This document shows, one piece after another, positions 26,643-34,508 of a DNA stretch of 64,000 nt. This DNA comes from Pseudomonas sp. NKUCC02_KPG (GTDB taxonomy: Bacteria; Pseudomonadota; Gammaproteobacteria; Pseudomonadales; Pseudomonadaceae). Location of the stretch: positions 1-64,000 of the forward strand of contig NZ_JAHKRC010000019.1 of the NCBI RefSeq assembly GCF_019345465.1. The letters are read 5' to 3'. Both the position numbers and the translations under genes were made by a program. The first letter of the stretch is position 1. Each line of letters opens with the position of its first letter. Below the pieces are notes generated by a model. That model did no database searches, was not told the origin of the DNA, and saw nothing but the letters and a program-made list of their open reading frames with translations.

Positions 26643-27995
26643 TTAAACCACCAACGACAGCAGCAGAATAAAGATCAAACCTACAATCGACAGGATGGTT
26701 TCCATCGCGGTCCAGGTCTTGAACGTTTCAGCCACTGTCATGTTGAAGTACTGCTTCACCAACCAGAAACCGGCATCGTTGACGTGAGACAGAATCAACG
26801 AGCCCGCCCCTGTTGCCAGCACCAGCAGTTCGCGGTTAACGCCCGGAATCATATCCACTACCGGCAATACAATCCCCGCCCCGGTAATCGTTGCCACGGT
26901 CGCAGAACCTGTTGCAATACGAATCACCGCCGCCACCAGCCAGGCCAGCAGGATTGGCGAAATTTGCGCGTTCACCGCCATATGGCCGATCACGTCACCC
27001 ACACCGCTGGCTACCAGCATTTGCTTGAACCCGCCGCCCGCGCCGATGATCAGAATGATCGCTGCGGTAGGGGCCAGGCTCGCGTCCAGCAGTTTGAGGA
27101 TGCGCTTGGAGTCGATCCCCTGGCGCGCGCCAAAGGTGTACAACGCCAGCAGCAATGCCAGCAACAGGGCACTGATCGGGTGACCGATCATGTCCATCCA
27201 GACACGGAAGAAGTTGCCATCAGGCAGCGCAACGTCGGCAAACGTCTTGAGCAGCATCAGGAATACTGGCAGCAGCACAGTGATCAAGGTGATGGAGAAG
27301 CTCGGCAGCGTGCTGGATTCCGGCTCGCTCGCCAATTGGTCCATCAACTCCTGGGAAGCGTGACCCGGGATGTACTTGGAGATGAACGTGCCATAAATCG
27401 GACCGGCAATGATCGCGGTAGGCAGTGCAACGATCAGGCCGTACAAAATGGTCTTGCCGATGTCAGCACCGAATACACCAATGGCCAGCAGCGGCCCCGG
27501 GTGCGGCGGCACCAGACCGTGAACGGCTGACAAACCTGCGAGCAACGGAATACCGATTTTGATGATCGACACGCCGGTACGACGCGCAACGATAAACACC
27601 AACGGAATCAGCAGCACAAAGCCGATTTCGAAGAACAACGGAATACCCACCAGGAAGGCGGCAAACATCATTGCCCATTGCACCTTTTCCTTGCCGAAGG
27701 CACGGATCAGGGTTCGGGCGATCTGGTCAGCCCCCCCGGAGTCGGCCATCATTTTGCCAAGCATGGTGCCCAGCGCCAGGATGATCCCGACAAAGCCCAA
27801 TACACCACCAAAACCGTCCTGGAACGACTTGATGATCAGGTTGGCAGGCATGCCGGCGGTCAAGCCAAGAAACGCCGAGGCAATGATCAAGGCAATAAAC
27901 GGGTGCAGCTTGAATCGGGTGATCAATACGATCAGGCCGATGATGGTGACCACTGCATCGAGCAGCAGAAACGTATTGTGGGACATGCCTAGCAT
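26643..27995 (-). CDS. gntT: Gluconate:H+ symporter
   Basis: GntP-family inner-membrane transporter of 450 residues with about 12-14 hydrophobic segments. Typical segments are VPPHPGPLLAIGVFGADIGK and TGSATVATITGAGIVLPVVD. It imports gluconate. A GGAG ribosome site lies eight bases before the ATG. An AGCGCT-centred near-palindrome lies 58 bases upstream. A G7 run (minus strand) at 27731-27737 is read in frame. Downstream of gntK on the same strand, 85 bases away. Confidence 0.93.
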   Translation of the reverse strand: MLGMSHNTFLLLDAVVTIIGLIVLITRFKLHPFIALIIASAFLGLTAGMPANLIIKSFQDGFGGVLGFVGIILALGTMLGKMMADSGGADQIARTLIRAFGKEKVQWAMMFAAFLVGIPLFFEIGFVLLIPLVFIVARRTGVSIIKIGIPLLAGLSAVHGLVPPHPGPLLAIGVFGADIGKTILYGLIVALPTAIIAGPIYGTFISKYIPGHASQELMDQLASEPESSTLPSFSITLITVLLPVFLMLLKTFADVALPDGNFFRVWMDMIGHPISALLLALLLALYTFGARQGIDSKRILKLLDASLAPTAAIILIIGAGGGFKQMLVASGVGDVIGHMAVNAQISPILLAWLVAAVIRIATGSATVATITGAGIVLPVVDMIPGVNRELLVLATGAGSLILSHVNDAGFWLVKQYFNMTVAETFKTWTAMETILSIVGLIFILLLSLVV

Positions 27996-28052
27996 GGGGC
28001 GTCTCCTGCCTTTTTGTTCTTATCAAGTACGTAGGTGCCGCTACAGCCGAGG

Positions 28053-28068
28053 CAGGTAGCGCTATCTG
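28053..28068. promoter_or_regulatory. Candidate GntR operator upstream of gntT
   Basis: CAGGTAGCGCTATCTG is a near-perfect palindrome centred on AGCGCT, between gntK and gntT. Two further AGCGCT-centred sites flank gntK and gntR. It resembles the TAGCGCT-containing operator described for Pseudomonas GntR (from memory). Confidence 0.6.
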
Positions 28069-28080
28069 TTTGAAACAACA

Positions 28081-28614
28081 TCATGAGGTTGCCATTACCG
28101 TCTGCTCGCACCACCAATCCCGGGCAGCGCTCGCTAATTGCTTAATGTTCATCTCGGCTGCATTCAAGGTCAGCACCAATGACTCATTGGTCGGAGACTC
28201 AAGTGCAGCGAACTGACTGTCAATCAGGGTCTTGGGCATGAAGTGCCCCGGACGATCGGCCACTCGCGCAGCGGCAACCTCGGGGGTCAGCTCCAGAAAA
28301 ACAAAGCCCAGACCGTCAACCGCATCACGCAAACGCTCGCGATAACGCAGTTTTAGCGCCGAGCAGGTCAAGACCGGACGCTGGCCACTGGCAACCGCAC
28401 GACGCAATTCATCGCACAGGCTGTCTAACCAGCCGGCACGATCTTCATCGGTCAGGGGAATACCGGCACTCATTTTGTCGATGTTGGCCGCAGGGTGAAA
28501 CGCATCGCCTTCAATCGGGGTCGCGCCATTGAGCTGGCACAGTGCCTGGCTAACGCTGGACTTGCCGCAGCCGGCAACGCCCATGATGACCAGAGCAGTG
28601 ATAGGTTGACTCAT
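28081..28614 (-). CDS. gntK: Gluconokinase
   Basis: Protein of 177 residues with P-loop MGVAGCGKSSV and the gluconate kinase segments EGDAFHPAANIDKMSAGIPL and ADRPGHFMP. It phosphorylates gluconate to 6-phosphogluconate, which enters the Entner-Doudoroff pathway. I chose ATG 28614 because GAGG lies seven bases upstream and the protein then begins right before the P-loop; the frame opens further to 28674, but that stretch contains a perfect palindrome likely to be an operator. Confidence 0.92.
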   Translation of the reverse strand: MSQPITALVIMGVAGCGKSSVSQALCQLNGATPIEGDAFHPAANIDKMSAGIPLTDEDRAGWLDSLCDELRRAVASGQRPVLTCSALKLRYRERLRDAVDGLGFVFLELTPEVAAARVADRPGHFMPKTLIDSQFAALESPTNESLVLTLNAAEMNIKQLASAARDWWCEQTVMATS

Positions 28615-28631
28615 GAAACACCTCAGTCCGT

Positions 28632-28645
28632 AGACAGCGCTGTCT
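28632..28645. promoter_or_regulatory. Candidate GntR operator upstream of gntK
   Basis: AGACAGCGCTGTCT is a perfect 14-base palindrome centred on AGCGCT, 18 bases before the gntK ATG. Confidence 0.6.
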
Positions 28646-28795
28646 TTGTCCATGCGTTCAATACTTGAAAGCAAAGCACAAAGCCTAGGCTACCGACGTC
28701 TATTTCTCATTTTTATGGGGAGACGCGGTGACGCTCTCGACATACAAAGCTGGGGTAACTGATTTACACACAATCAGGCAATTGCGGGCACGTCA

Positions 28796-28810
28796 GGACA
28801 GCGCTACCTT
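28796..28810. promoter_or_regulatory. Candidate GntR operator upstream of gntR
   Basis: AGGACAGCGCTACCT is centred on AGCGCT; its minus strand reads AAGGTAGCGCT, matching the core of the gntT site. It lies about 35 bases before the gntR ATG, consistent with autoregulation. Confidence 0.55.
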
Positions 28811-28843
28811 AGTGACTTGTTTTTTGTTTGGCAAGCCGCCCCG

Positions 28844-29875
28844 ATGACCACCTCTAAAAACGATAAAAACACCCGAACCACGGGTCGCCCCACCCTTAAC
28901 GAAGTAGCCCGCCTGGCCGGGGTCAGCCCCATCACTGCCTCCCGTGCCTTGCGCGGTATCAGCAGCGTCGCCACAGACCTTGCCGAAAAGGTGCGAATTG
29001 CCGCCGATGAGCTGAACTACGTGGTCAACCCGGCCGCCCGGGCACTGGCTTCAGCACAGAGCCACTCCGTCGTGGTGCTGGTTCCGTCCTTGTCCAACCT
29101 GCTGTTTATCGACACCCTCGAAGCCATACATGACGTATTGCGTCCTCGAGGTTTTGAGGTGCTGATCGGCAACTTTCACTACTCCCGGGATGAAGAAGAG
29201 AACCTGCTGCGCAACTATATGGCCTATCAGCCGCGCGGCCTCCTGCTGACCGGATTTGACCGTTCCGAAAGCTCACGACGGATGATTGAAAGCAGCAATG
29301 TACCCTGCGTGTACATGATGGAGCTGGATGCCGCCGAGGGCCTGAACTGCGTCGGGTTCTCCCAATTGAAGGCCGGTGAAACCGCTGCCCGGCACCTGAT
29401 CTCCCGTGGCCGCAAGCGCCTGGCCTATATAGGCGCCCAACTTGATCAGCGCACGCTGTTGCGTGGCGAAGGTTTTCGCCGCGCCTTGCAGCAGGCGGGT
29501 TTGTACAACCCGGAGCTTGAACTGCTGACGCCGCGCCCGTCCTCTGTTGGCCTTGGTGGCGAACTGTTCCTGCAGTTGCTGGCCAGCCATCCGCAGGTAG
29601 ATGCGATCTTTTTCGGCAACGATGACCTTGCCCAGGGCGCACTGCTGGAAGCCGCACGCACCGGCATTAAAATCCCGGAGCAAATCGCCATATTAGGTTT
29701 TAACGACCTGCCGTCCTCGGAATTCATGGTGCCGCGCTTAAGCAGTATTCGTACCCCCCGAGAAGCCATCGGCCGTCGTGCGGCCGAGCAGATGCTCACA
29801 CTGATGGCCGGCAACAAAGTGGCCAATCCGGTGCAAGACATGGGTTTTGAACTGATGGTGCGTGAGAGCAGCTAA
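28844..29875 (+). CDS. gntR: LacI-family gluconate repressor
   Basis: Protein of 343 residues from ATG 28844. N-terminal LacI HTH (RPTLNEVARLAGVSPITASR, hinge AARALASAQSHSV) and a periplasmic-binding-like effector domain (FFGNDDLAQGALLEAARTGI, ILGFNDLPSSEFMVP). In Pseudomonas GntR represses gntT/gntP and gntK until gluconate or 6-phosphogluconate binds. It is divergent from gntK, with AGCGCT operator candidates on both sides of the promoter region. Confidence 0.92.
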   Translation: MTTSKNDKNTRTTGRPTLNEVARLAGVSPITASRALRGISSVATDLAEKVRIAADELNYVVNPAARALASAQSHSVVVLVPSLSNLLFIDTLEAIHDVLRPRGFEVLIGNFHYSRDEEENLLRNYMAYQPRGLLLTGFDRSESSRRMIESSNVPCVYMMELDAAEGLNCVGFSQLKAGETAARHLISRGRKRLAYIGAQLDQRTLLRGEGFRRALQQAGLYNPELELLTPRPSSVGLGGELFLQLLASHPQVDAIFFGNDDLAQGALLEAARTGIKIPEQIAILGFNDLPSSEFMVPRLSSIRTPREAIGRRAAEQMLTLMAGNKVANPVQDMGFELMVRESS

Positions 29876-29896
29876 GGCCCCTGCTCCCGCAGTTAA

Positions 29897-31216
29897 TTAA
29901 TGCAGTTGCAACGTTGAGTTGAACTGGCTGATGGCATCGACCACATGCCTGGAGCCTTGCTGGATTTCCAGAATCGCCTCCCCGGCTTCATTCGCCAGTT
30001 CGACCCCCAGGCCGGTTCGACTCAGACTTGACTGCATACTGGTCACTGCACTCAGCGAGAGGTCATGGTTTCTGCGGACCACTTCGACAATCTCCAGGGT
30101 GGCCGCACTGGTACGCGCCGCCAGACTTCTCACTTCATCCGCCACCACGGCAAACCCGCGACCATGCTCCCCTGCCCTCGCCGCTTCGATCGCGGCATTG
30201 AGCGCCAGCAAATTGGTTTGATCGGCAATCCCGCGAATGGTCTGCACAATCTTCCCGATGCTGTCCGACTGCTTGCTCACCGCATCAATGCTTTGCGCCG
30301 CCTCGTTGAGGTCTTTGGAGATGGCTTCAATGATTTGCACAGTCTGCTGAACCACCTGTGAGCCTTTCTGCGCACAGGCGTCGTTTTGCACCGACGTGCT
30401 GTGGGCCGATTCGGCGGCAGTTTGCAGATTGGTGACTTGAGCTGTGATATCACTGGCAAACTTCACCACCTTGTACAAACGGCCCTTGGCATCAAAAATC
30501 GGGTTGTAGGAGGCTTCGAGATAAACCGTGTGCCCATGTTTGTCGACCCGTTCAAAACGCCTGGAGTGATACTCGCCACGATTGAGCGAAGCCCAAAATG
30601 CTTTATAACCCGATGATTCGGCCTCATGGGGCCGACAGAACATGCCGTGGTGCTGACCGACGATTTCACTCAGCGAGTAATGCATGGTATTGAGAAAGTT
30701 CTGATTGGCATTGATCACCCGGCCATCAGGAGAAAACTCGATCATTGCCATCGAGCGGCTCAAGGCGTTCACAATGCTCTGGTTTTCGTGCTCTTTGTTG
30801 ATTCGAACGGTGATATCCGAAGCCACCTTGATCACGCGGGTGACGTGCTGATCTGCGCCGACAATGGGCATGTAACTGGCTTCAAGCCACACCTCGCGCC
30901 CGGCCTTGTCGAGCCGTGAAAAGGTACCGTTCAACGGTTCTCCACGGGCCAGATCACTCCAGAAATGACTGTAGTCGCTGGACCTCTGGTAACTATCTTC
31001 GCAAAAAATCCGGTGATGCTTACCCCGGATTTCGTCAGCGCAATAGCCCATTACCCTGCAAAAGTTCTCGTTGGCATCAAGAATGGTGCCATCCGGAGCG
31101 AATTCAATAATGGCCATGGACCGACTGATGGCCTGCACCTTCGCTAACGTGTCATTCAATGAGCCGTTTAGACGTTTGTTCTCAAGCAGGTCGGCTTTGT
31201 TATGCAAATTAAACAT
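29897..31216 (-). CDS. bdlA: Cytoplasmic double-PAS methyl-accepting chemotaxis protein, BdlA-like
   Basis: Protein of 439 residues with no membrane helices: two PAS domains (about 30-145, IIEFAPDGTILDANENF, and 150-265, MIEFSPDGRVINANQNF), each closed by a PAC-like VIKVASDIT/VVKFASDIT, then an MCP signalling domain with the hairpin tip GIADQTNLLALNAAIEAARA. This is the layout of BdlA, needed for nutrient-induced biofilm dispersion in P. aeruginosa. The symbol is by architecture; other double-PAS Aer-like receptors are similar. It lies 21 bases from the convergent gntR stop. Confidence 0.8.
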   Translation of the reverse strand: MFNLHNKADLLENKRLNGSLNDTLAKVQAISRSMAIIEFAPDGTILDANENFCRVMGYCADEIRGKHHRIFCEDSYQRSSDYSHFWSDLARGEPLNGTFSRLDKAGREVWLEASYMPIVGADQHVTRVIKVASDITVRINKEHENQSIVNALSRSMAMIEFSPDGRVINANQNFLNTMHYSLSEIVGQHHGMFCRPHEAESSGYKAFWASLNRGEYHSRRFERVDKHGHTVYLEASYNPIFDAKGRLYKVVKFASDITAQVTNLQTAAESAHSTSVQNDACAQKGSQVVQQTVQIIEAISKDLNEAAQSIDAVSKQSDSIGKIVQTIRGIADQTNLLALNAAIEAARAGEHGRGFAVVADEVRSLAARTSAATLEIVEVVRRNHDLSLSAVTSMQSSLSRTGLGVELANEAGEAILEIQQGSRHVVDAISQFNSTLQLH

Positions 31217-31485
31217 GGCTCAATCCCTGGAGGTGCTGTCTATTGATAATTCAAAAGTTTCAAGGCTGCGCTTTAAACTTTTAACGTTAGAGCTGTACGC
31301 ACTTCGAGGGTTAAAGCATTTATCGCCTACGCCCCGTAACGGTGGAGCATAGCTAGGCAAATGATACGTGCAAGCACATAGCCATCAAGCTGCGACGGAG
31401 CGCTCACGCTTTAAAAAATAGCTAAATGGAGGATGTGCACTTTAAAACTGGCAGGGGCCCAAGAACTGAGCCCCCGGCAAATTAC

Positions 31486-31602
31486 TTAATGCCCAAACAA
31501 TCCAGTATCGGATTTCTTGGATTTTTTATCAGCGCGTTTTTCATCCGCTGTTTTGGCCGGCTTTTTCTTCGCCGCCTTTTTTGAATCCATGCCTTTAGCC
31601 AT
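31486..31602 (-). CDS. 38-residue lysine-rich small protein
   Basis: A short frame beginning MAKGMDSKKAAKKKPAKTAD and ending SKKSDTGLFGH; 38 residues, about a third of them lysine, hence strongly basic and probably disordered. A GGAG ribosome site lies nine bases before the ATG, and the reading frame fills the gap between the chemoreceptor and the GNAT gene. Small Lys/Ala-rich proteins with this type of N terminus recur in Pseudomonas genomes. Function unknown; nucleic-acid binding is a guess from charge only. Confidence 0.7.
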   Translation of the reverse strand: MAKGMDSKKAAKKKPAKTADEKRADKKSKKSDTGLFGH

Positions 31603-31807
31603 GTCGTGCGCTCCAGTGTTCAAGGATGTGAACTCAGGTATAACACTGATCCGTTGCGAACTTTTAATTAAAACCCGTTATTCAAAAAAGAATGAATGCT
31701 CTTGCGTTTTAATTTCGAATAACCCTTTCCAGTAAAAACCGACAACGGCACAAAACCACTCCGTTGTTTGTTTATACTGCGAGCCCTTCCCTGAAGCCTG
31801 TGGACTT

Positions 31808-32257
31808 ATGACTGCGATTGTTTACGCCCCGCTTGATGCACCTTTATGGCCGTTAATGAACAAGTTTTACCGTACCCATCAATCGTCGATGAAAGCGGTC
31901 AAGGACGCACAATTATGGGTCGCTCGCCAAGAGGACATTGTCGCCGGATTGTGTCTGCGGCCAATGGCTCACGGCCACTGGCTGACCGGGTTGTTTGTCG
32001 CGCCAGCACTGCGCGGCCAAGGCGTTGCAGGGGAGCTGGTGAGGCATGCGGTGAAAGCCTGCGAAGGACCGGTCTGGTTGTTCTGCGATCCCGAGCTGCA
32101 AGGGTTCTATGAAAAGCTGGGGTTCAGCCTGGACGTGGAGTTGCCCCACGCCCTGCACGAGCGGCTGGTTCGCTATCAACGCAACAAGGCGATGATAGCG
32201 CTGGGATCCACTACTCCTGGGTACCCGGCTCCAGATCAGGAAACAGCACCTCGATAA
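31808..32257 (+). CDS. GNAT-family N-acetyltransferase
   Basis: Protein of 149 residues with the acetyl-CoA loop LTGLFVAPALRGQGVAGELV (R-x-x-G-x-A) and the late LFCDPELQGFYEKLGF strand-helix. Substrate unknown. Its last 47 bases overlap the 3' end of the convergent peptide deformylase gene. Confidence 0.82.
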   Translation: MTAIVYAPLDAPLWPLMNKFYRTHQSSMKAVKDAQLWVARQEDIVAGLCLRPMAHGHWLTGLFVAPALRGQGVAGELVRHAVKACEGPVWLFCDPELQGFYEKLGFSLDVELPHALHERLVRYQRNKAMIALGSTTPGYPAPDQETAPR

Positions 32258-32750
32258 AACCGAACCTGCTGAAATCCTTGATCCGTGACGGATAAAGGCG
32301 ACCTATCAGGTGATCACACTCATGCTGTACCACCCGCGCATGAAAACCTTCGGCCACCCGTACGATCGGCTCACCCTTGGGCGTGAAGCCTTCGTAGCGG
32401 ATCTTGTGAAAACGCTCAACGACCCCACGCAGACCGGGTACTGACAGGCACCCCTCCCAGTCTTCTTCAAGGGCCGGGCTCAGAGGCGTGATCAACGGAT
32501 TGATCAGGATGGTCTGAGGCACGGCTTCAGCATCCGGGTAACGCTCGCTGTGCTCGAATCCAAAGATGACCAATTGCAGGTCAACCCCGATTTGCGGAGC
32601 CGCCAGGCCCACGCCTCCTGCGTGCTCCATGGTCTGCAGCATGTCGTCGATCAATTGCCAGAGTTCTGGCGTGTCGAACATTTCATCCGGCACTGGCTCT
32701 GCGACACGCAATAGACGCTCATCGCCCATTTTCAAGATTTCACGAATCAT
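32211..32750 (-). CDS. def: Peptide deformylase (stand-alone copy)
   Basis: Protein of 179 residues with all three deformylase motifs: GGVGLAAPQIG, EGCLSVPG and QHECDHLIG (metal-binding HExxH plus the Cys of motif 2). It removes the formyl group from nascent N-terminal methionine. It is not next to fmt, so it may be a second def paralogue. It lies two bases after the BrkB-family gene and overlaps the GNAT gene on the opposite strand. Confidence 0.9.
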   Translation of the reverse strand: MIREILKMGDERLLRVAEPVPDEMFDTPELWQLIDDMLQTMEHAGGVGLAAPQIGVDLQLVIFGFEHSERYPDAEAVPQTILINPLITPLSPALEEDWEGCLSVPGLRGVVERFHKIRYEGFTPKGEPIVRVAEGFHARVVQHECDHLIGRLYPSRIKDFSRFGFIEVLFPDLEPGTQE

Positions 32751-32752
32751 GG

Positions 32753-33706
32753 TCAGTATTCATCAGAAGTGGGTTTAAGGGAGTGGTCGCGCCCAAGGCC
32801 GGAGACATGCTTCTTTGGATCAGGGTCGTCAGACTCATCGAACGTCTTCTCACCCGGATTCTTGCCTTCAGCCGACATGTGTTCAATCACAGCATTCATT
32901 TCAGCGCCCAACAACAGCACTGCGGACGAAATGTAGAAGTACAGCAACAGCACGATGATTGCCCCGATACTGCCATACATGGCGTTGTAGTCCGCGAAGG
33001 TTTTGACATAAAAGGCAAAACCCAATGACGCGATGATCCATACCACCACTGCCAGCACCGAGCCCGGCGTAATGAAGCGAAACTTCTGCTCCACGTCGGG
33101 CATCACGTAATACATCAACGCCACGGCCACCATCAGCAGCAGGATGATCACCGGCCAGCGCAGGATGGTCCACAACGTCACCACAAAGTCTTCAAGGCCT
33201 ACCTGCCCCGCGAGCCAGCTCATCACCTGTGGCCCGAGCACCATCAGTGCCGCAGCAACCAGCAGCATGCCGGCAATACCGATGGTGTAAAAAATCGACA
33301 GCGGAAAACGCTTCCAGATGGGACGCCCTTCTACCACGTCATAAGCGGCATTCATTGCACTCATCATCAGCCGCACGCCTGCGGAAGCTGTCCACAACGC
33401 AATCACGATACCCACCGACAGCAATCCGCCCTTGGATTGCTGTAATTGATCGATCACCGGATTGACCTGTTCCAGCGCTTGCGGTGGCAGCACCAGTTCG
33501 GACTGCAGGCGCAGCCAGGTAAAGAAATCGGGAAGATGCAAAAAGCCGATCAATGCAATCAGAAACAGAATGAATGGAAATAACGAAAACAGCATTTGAT
33601 AGGCCAACGCCGAGGCATAGGTCGACATCTCATCGTCGATAAATTCCTTGACCGTTCTGATCAAGACTTTGCCCAAAGGCAGGCCGTTCAAGCCTGGAAA
33701 AAACAT
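32753..33706 (-). CDS. YihY/BrkB-family inner-membrane protein
   Basis: Protein of 317 residues from ATG 33706, which follows AAAGGAG closely; an upstream extension to 33832 has no support. Six or so membrane segments, starting ALAYQMLFSLFPFILFLIAL, and the family segment YGSIGAIIVLLLYFYISSAV. The C-terminal tail is charged (NPGEKTFDESDDPDPKKH). Function of the family is poorly known. Two bases separate it from def, so they are probably co-transcribed. Confidence 0.88.
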   Translation of the reverse strand: MFFPGLNGLPLGKVLIRTVKEFIDDEMSTYASALAYQMLFSLFPFILFLIALIGFLHLPDFFTWLRLQSELVLPPQALEQVNPVIDQLQQSKGGLLSVGIVIALWTASAGVRLMMSAMNAAYDVVEGRPIWKRFPLSIFYTIGIAGMLLVAAALMVLGPQVMSWLAGQVGLEDFVVTLWTILRWPVIILLLMVAVALMYYVMPDVEQKFRFITPGSVLAVVVWIIASLGFAFYVKTFADYNAMYGSIGAIIVLLLYFYISSAVLLLGAEMNAVIEHMSAEGKNPGEKTFDESDDPDPKKHVSGLGRDHSLKPTSDEY

Positions 33707-33985
33707 AGCGTCTCCTTTCGCCGCTGAGTTATTGAGATCACACGCCTCCAAGCGAAGGGTTGTACCTAAAAGTAGTCCAATTGGCGACTTTGAAAGCACT
33801 TGATCGCCAAACCTGTGAAAAGCCCGCTCCAAGGTTGACCCCCCGGCCCGGCAGCGAGTTTCATTTAATTCTGCCGATCATTTCGTCGATCAGAGCAGGT
33901 TGGGCTTTATGTTTGCTCGCTAACCCCCGAGAATACGCGACGTATTCAGGCTATGGCGCTGAAGATCCGCAATTGTAGGAAGTTT

Positions 33986-34363
33986 ATGAAACTCGATAAA
34001 AAGCTGGCTATTGCCCGCAGAAACCAGGAACTCGGCGGCGCGGTACTCGGCGTCAACAACTGCCATTTCGCCGCACTGAACACCAACAAGAACATCTGGT
34101 GGTTCGATATTCCGCTGGCCCGCCTGGCCATCGGTCAATACGAATGGGTGCACCTGTTGCTGCACACCCCAAGCACCGACGAACTGCTCCACCTGAAGGT
34201 GACCACTGCATTCCTGCGTGAAAAACGCGAAGGCATGGTCGTTCGCGCAACGCACAAACGTACGCCGACCATGAGCCTTGAGCTGAGCGCGGACAAAGAC
34301 TCCTACTTGCAGGACGTGCGTCCGACAGGTACCGGCGTCAACTTCGCACAGTTTGTGTTGTAG
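33986..34363 (+). CDS. Hypothetical protein
   Basis: Protein of 125 residues from ATG 33986, with TAGGA at the right distance. The sequence starts MKLDKKLAIARRNQELGGAV and has WWFDIPLARLAIGQYEWVHL in the middle; no signal peptide or membrane segment. I do not recognise the family. The stop TAG is also the first three bases of a dispersed inverted repeat. Confidence 0.65.
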   Translation: MKLDKKLAIARRNQELGGAVLGVNNCHFAALNTNKNIWWFDIPLARLAIGQYEWVHLLLHTPSTDELLHLKVTTAFLREKREGMVVRATHKRTPTMSLELSADKDSYLQDVRPTGTGVNFAQFVL

Positions 34364-34449
34364 TCGCTGCCAAAGGCTGCGAAGGGTTGCGTAGCAGCCC
34401 GTTTTTTGAACGCCACACACCTGCATCGCAGCCTTCGGCAGCGACTACA
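34361..34449. repeat. Dispersed inverted repeat, second family
   Basis: tagtcgctgccaaaggctgc and its complement gcagccttcggcagcgacta (34430-34447) form an imperfect inverted pair with about 50 bases between. A related pair is found at 46266-46411. The family core (GTAGCCGCTGCC...GCTGCGA) is distinct from the REP core elsewhere in the window. Confidence 0.7.
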
Positions 34450-34463
34450 AGCGTTGCGTTCAA

Positions 34464-34494
34464 AACAAAAAAGCCCCGCAATGCGGGGCTTTTT
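34464..34494 (-). terminator. Rho-independent terminator of fadD1
   Basis: AGCCCCG-CAATG-CGGGGCT with A runs on the left and T runs on the right, 15 bases after the fadD1 stop. It can work on both strands and may also end the hypothetical gene at 33986. Confidence 0.88.
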
Positions 34495-34508
34495 CGTATC
34501 CAGGTCCG

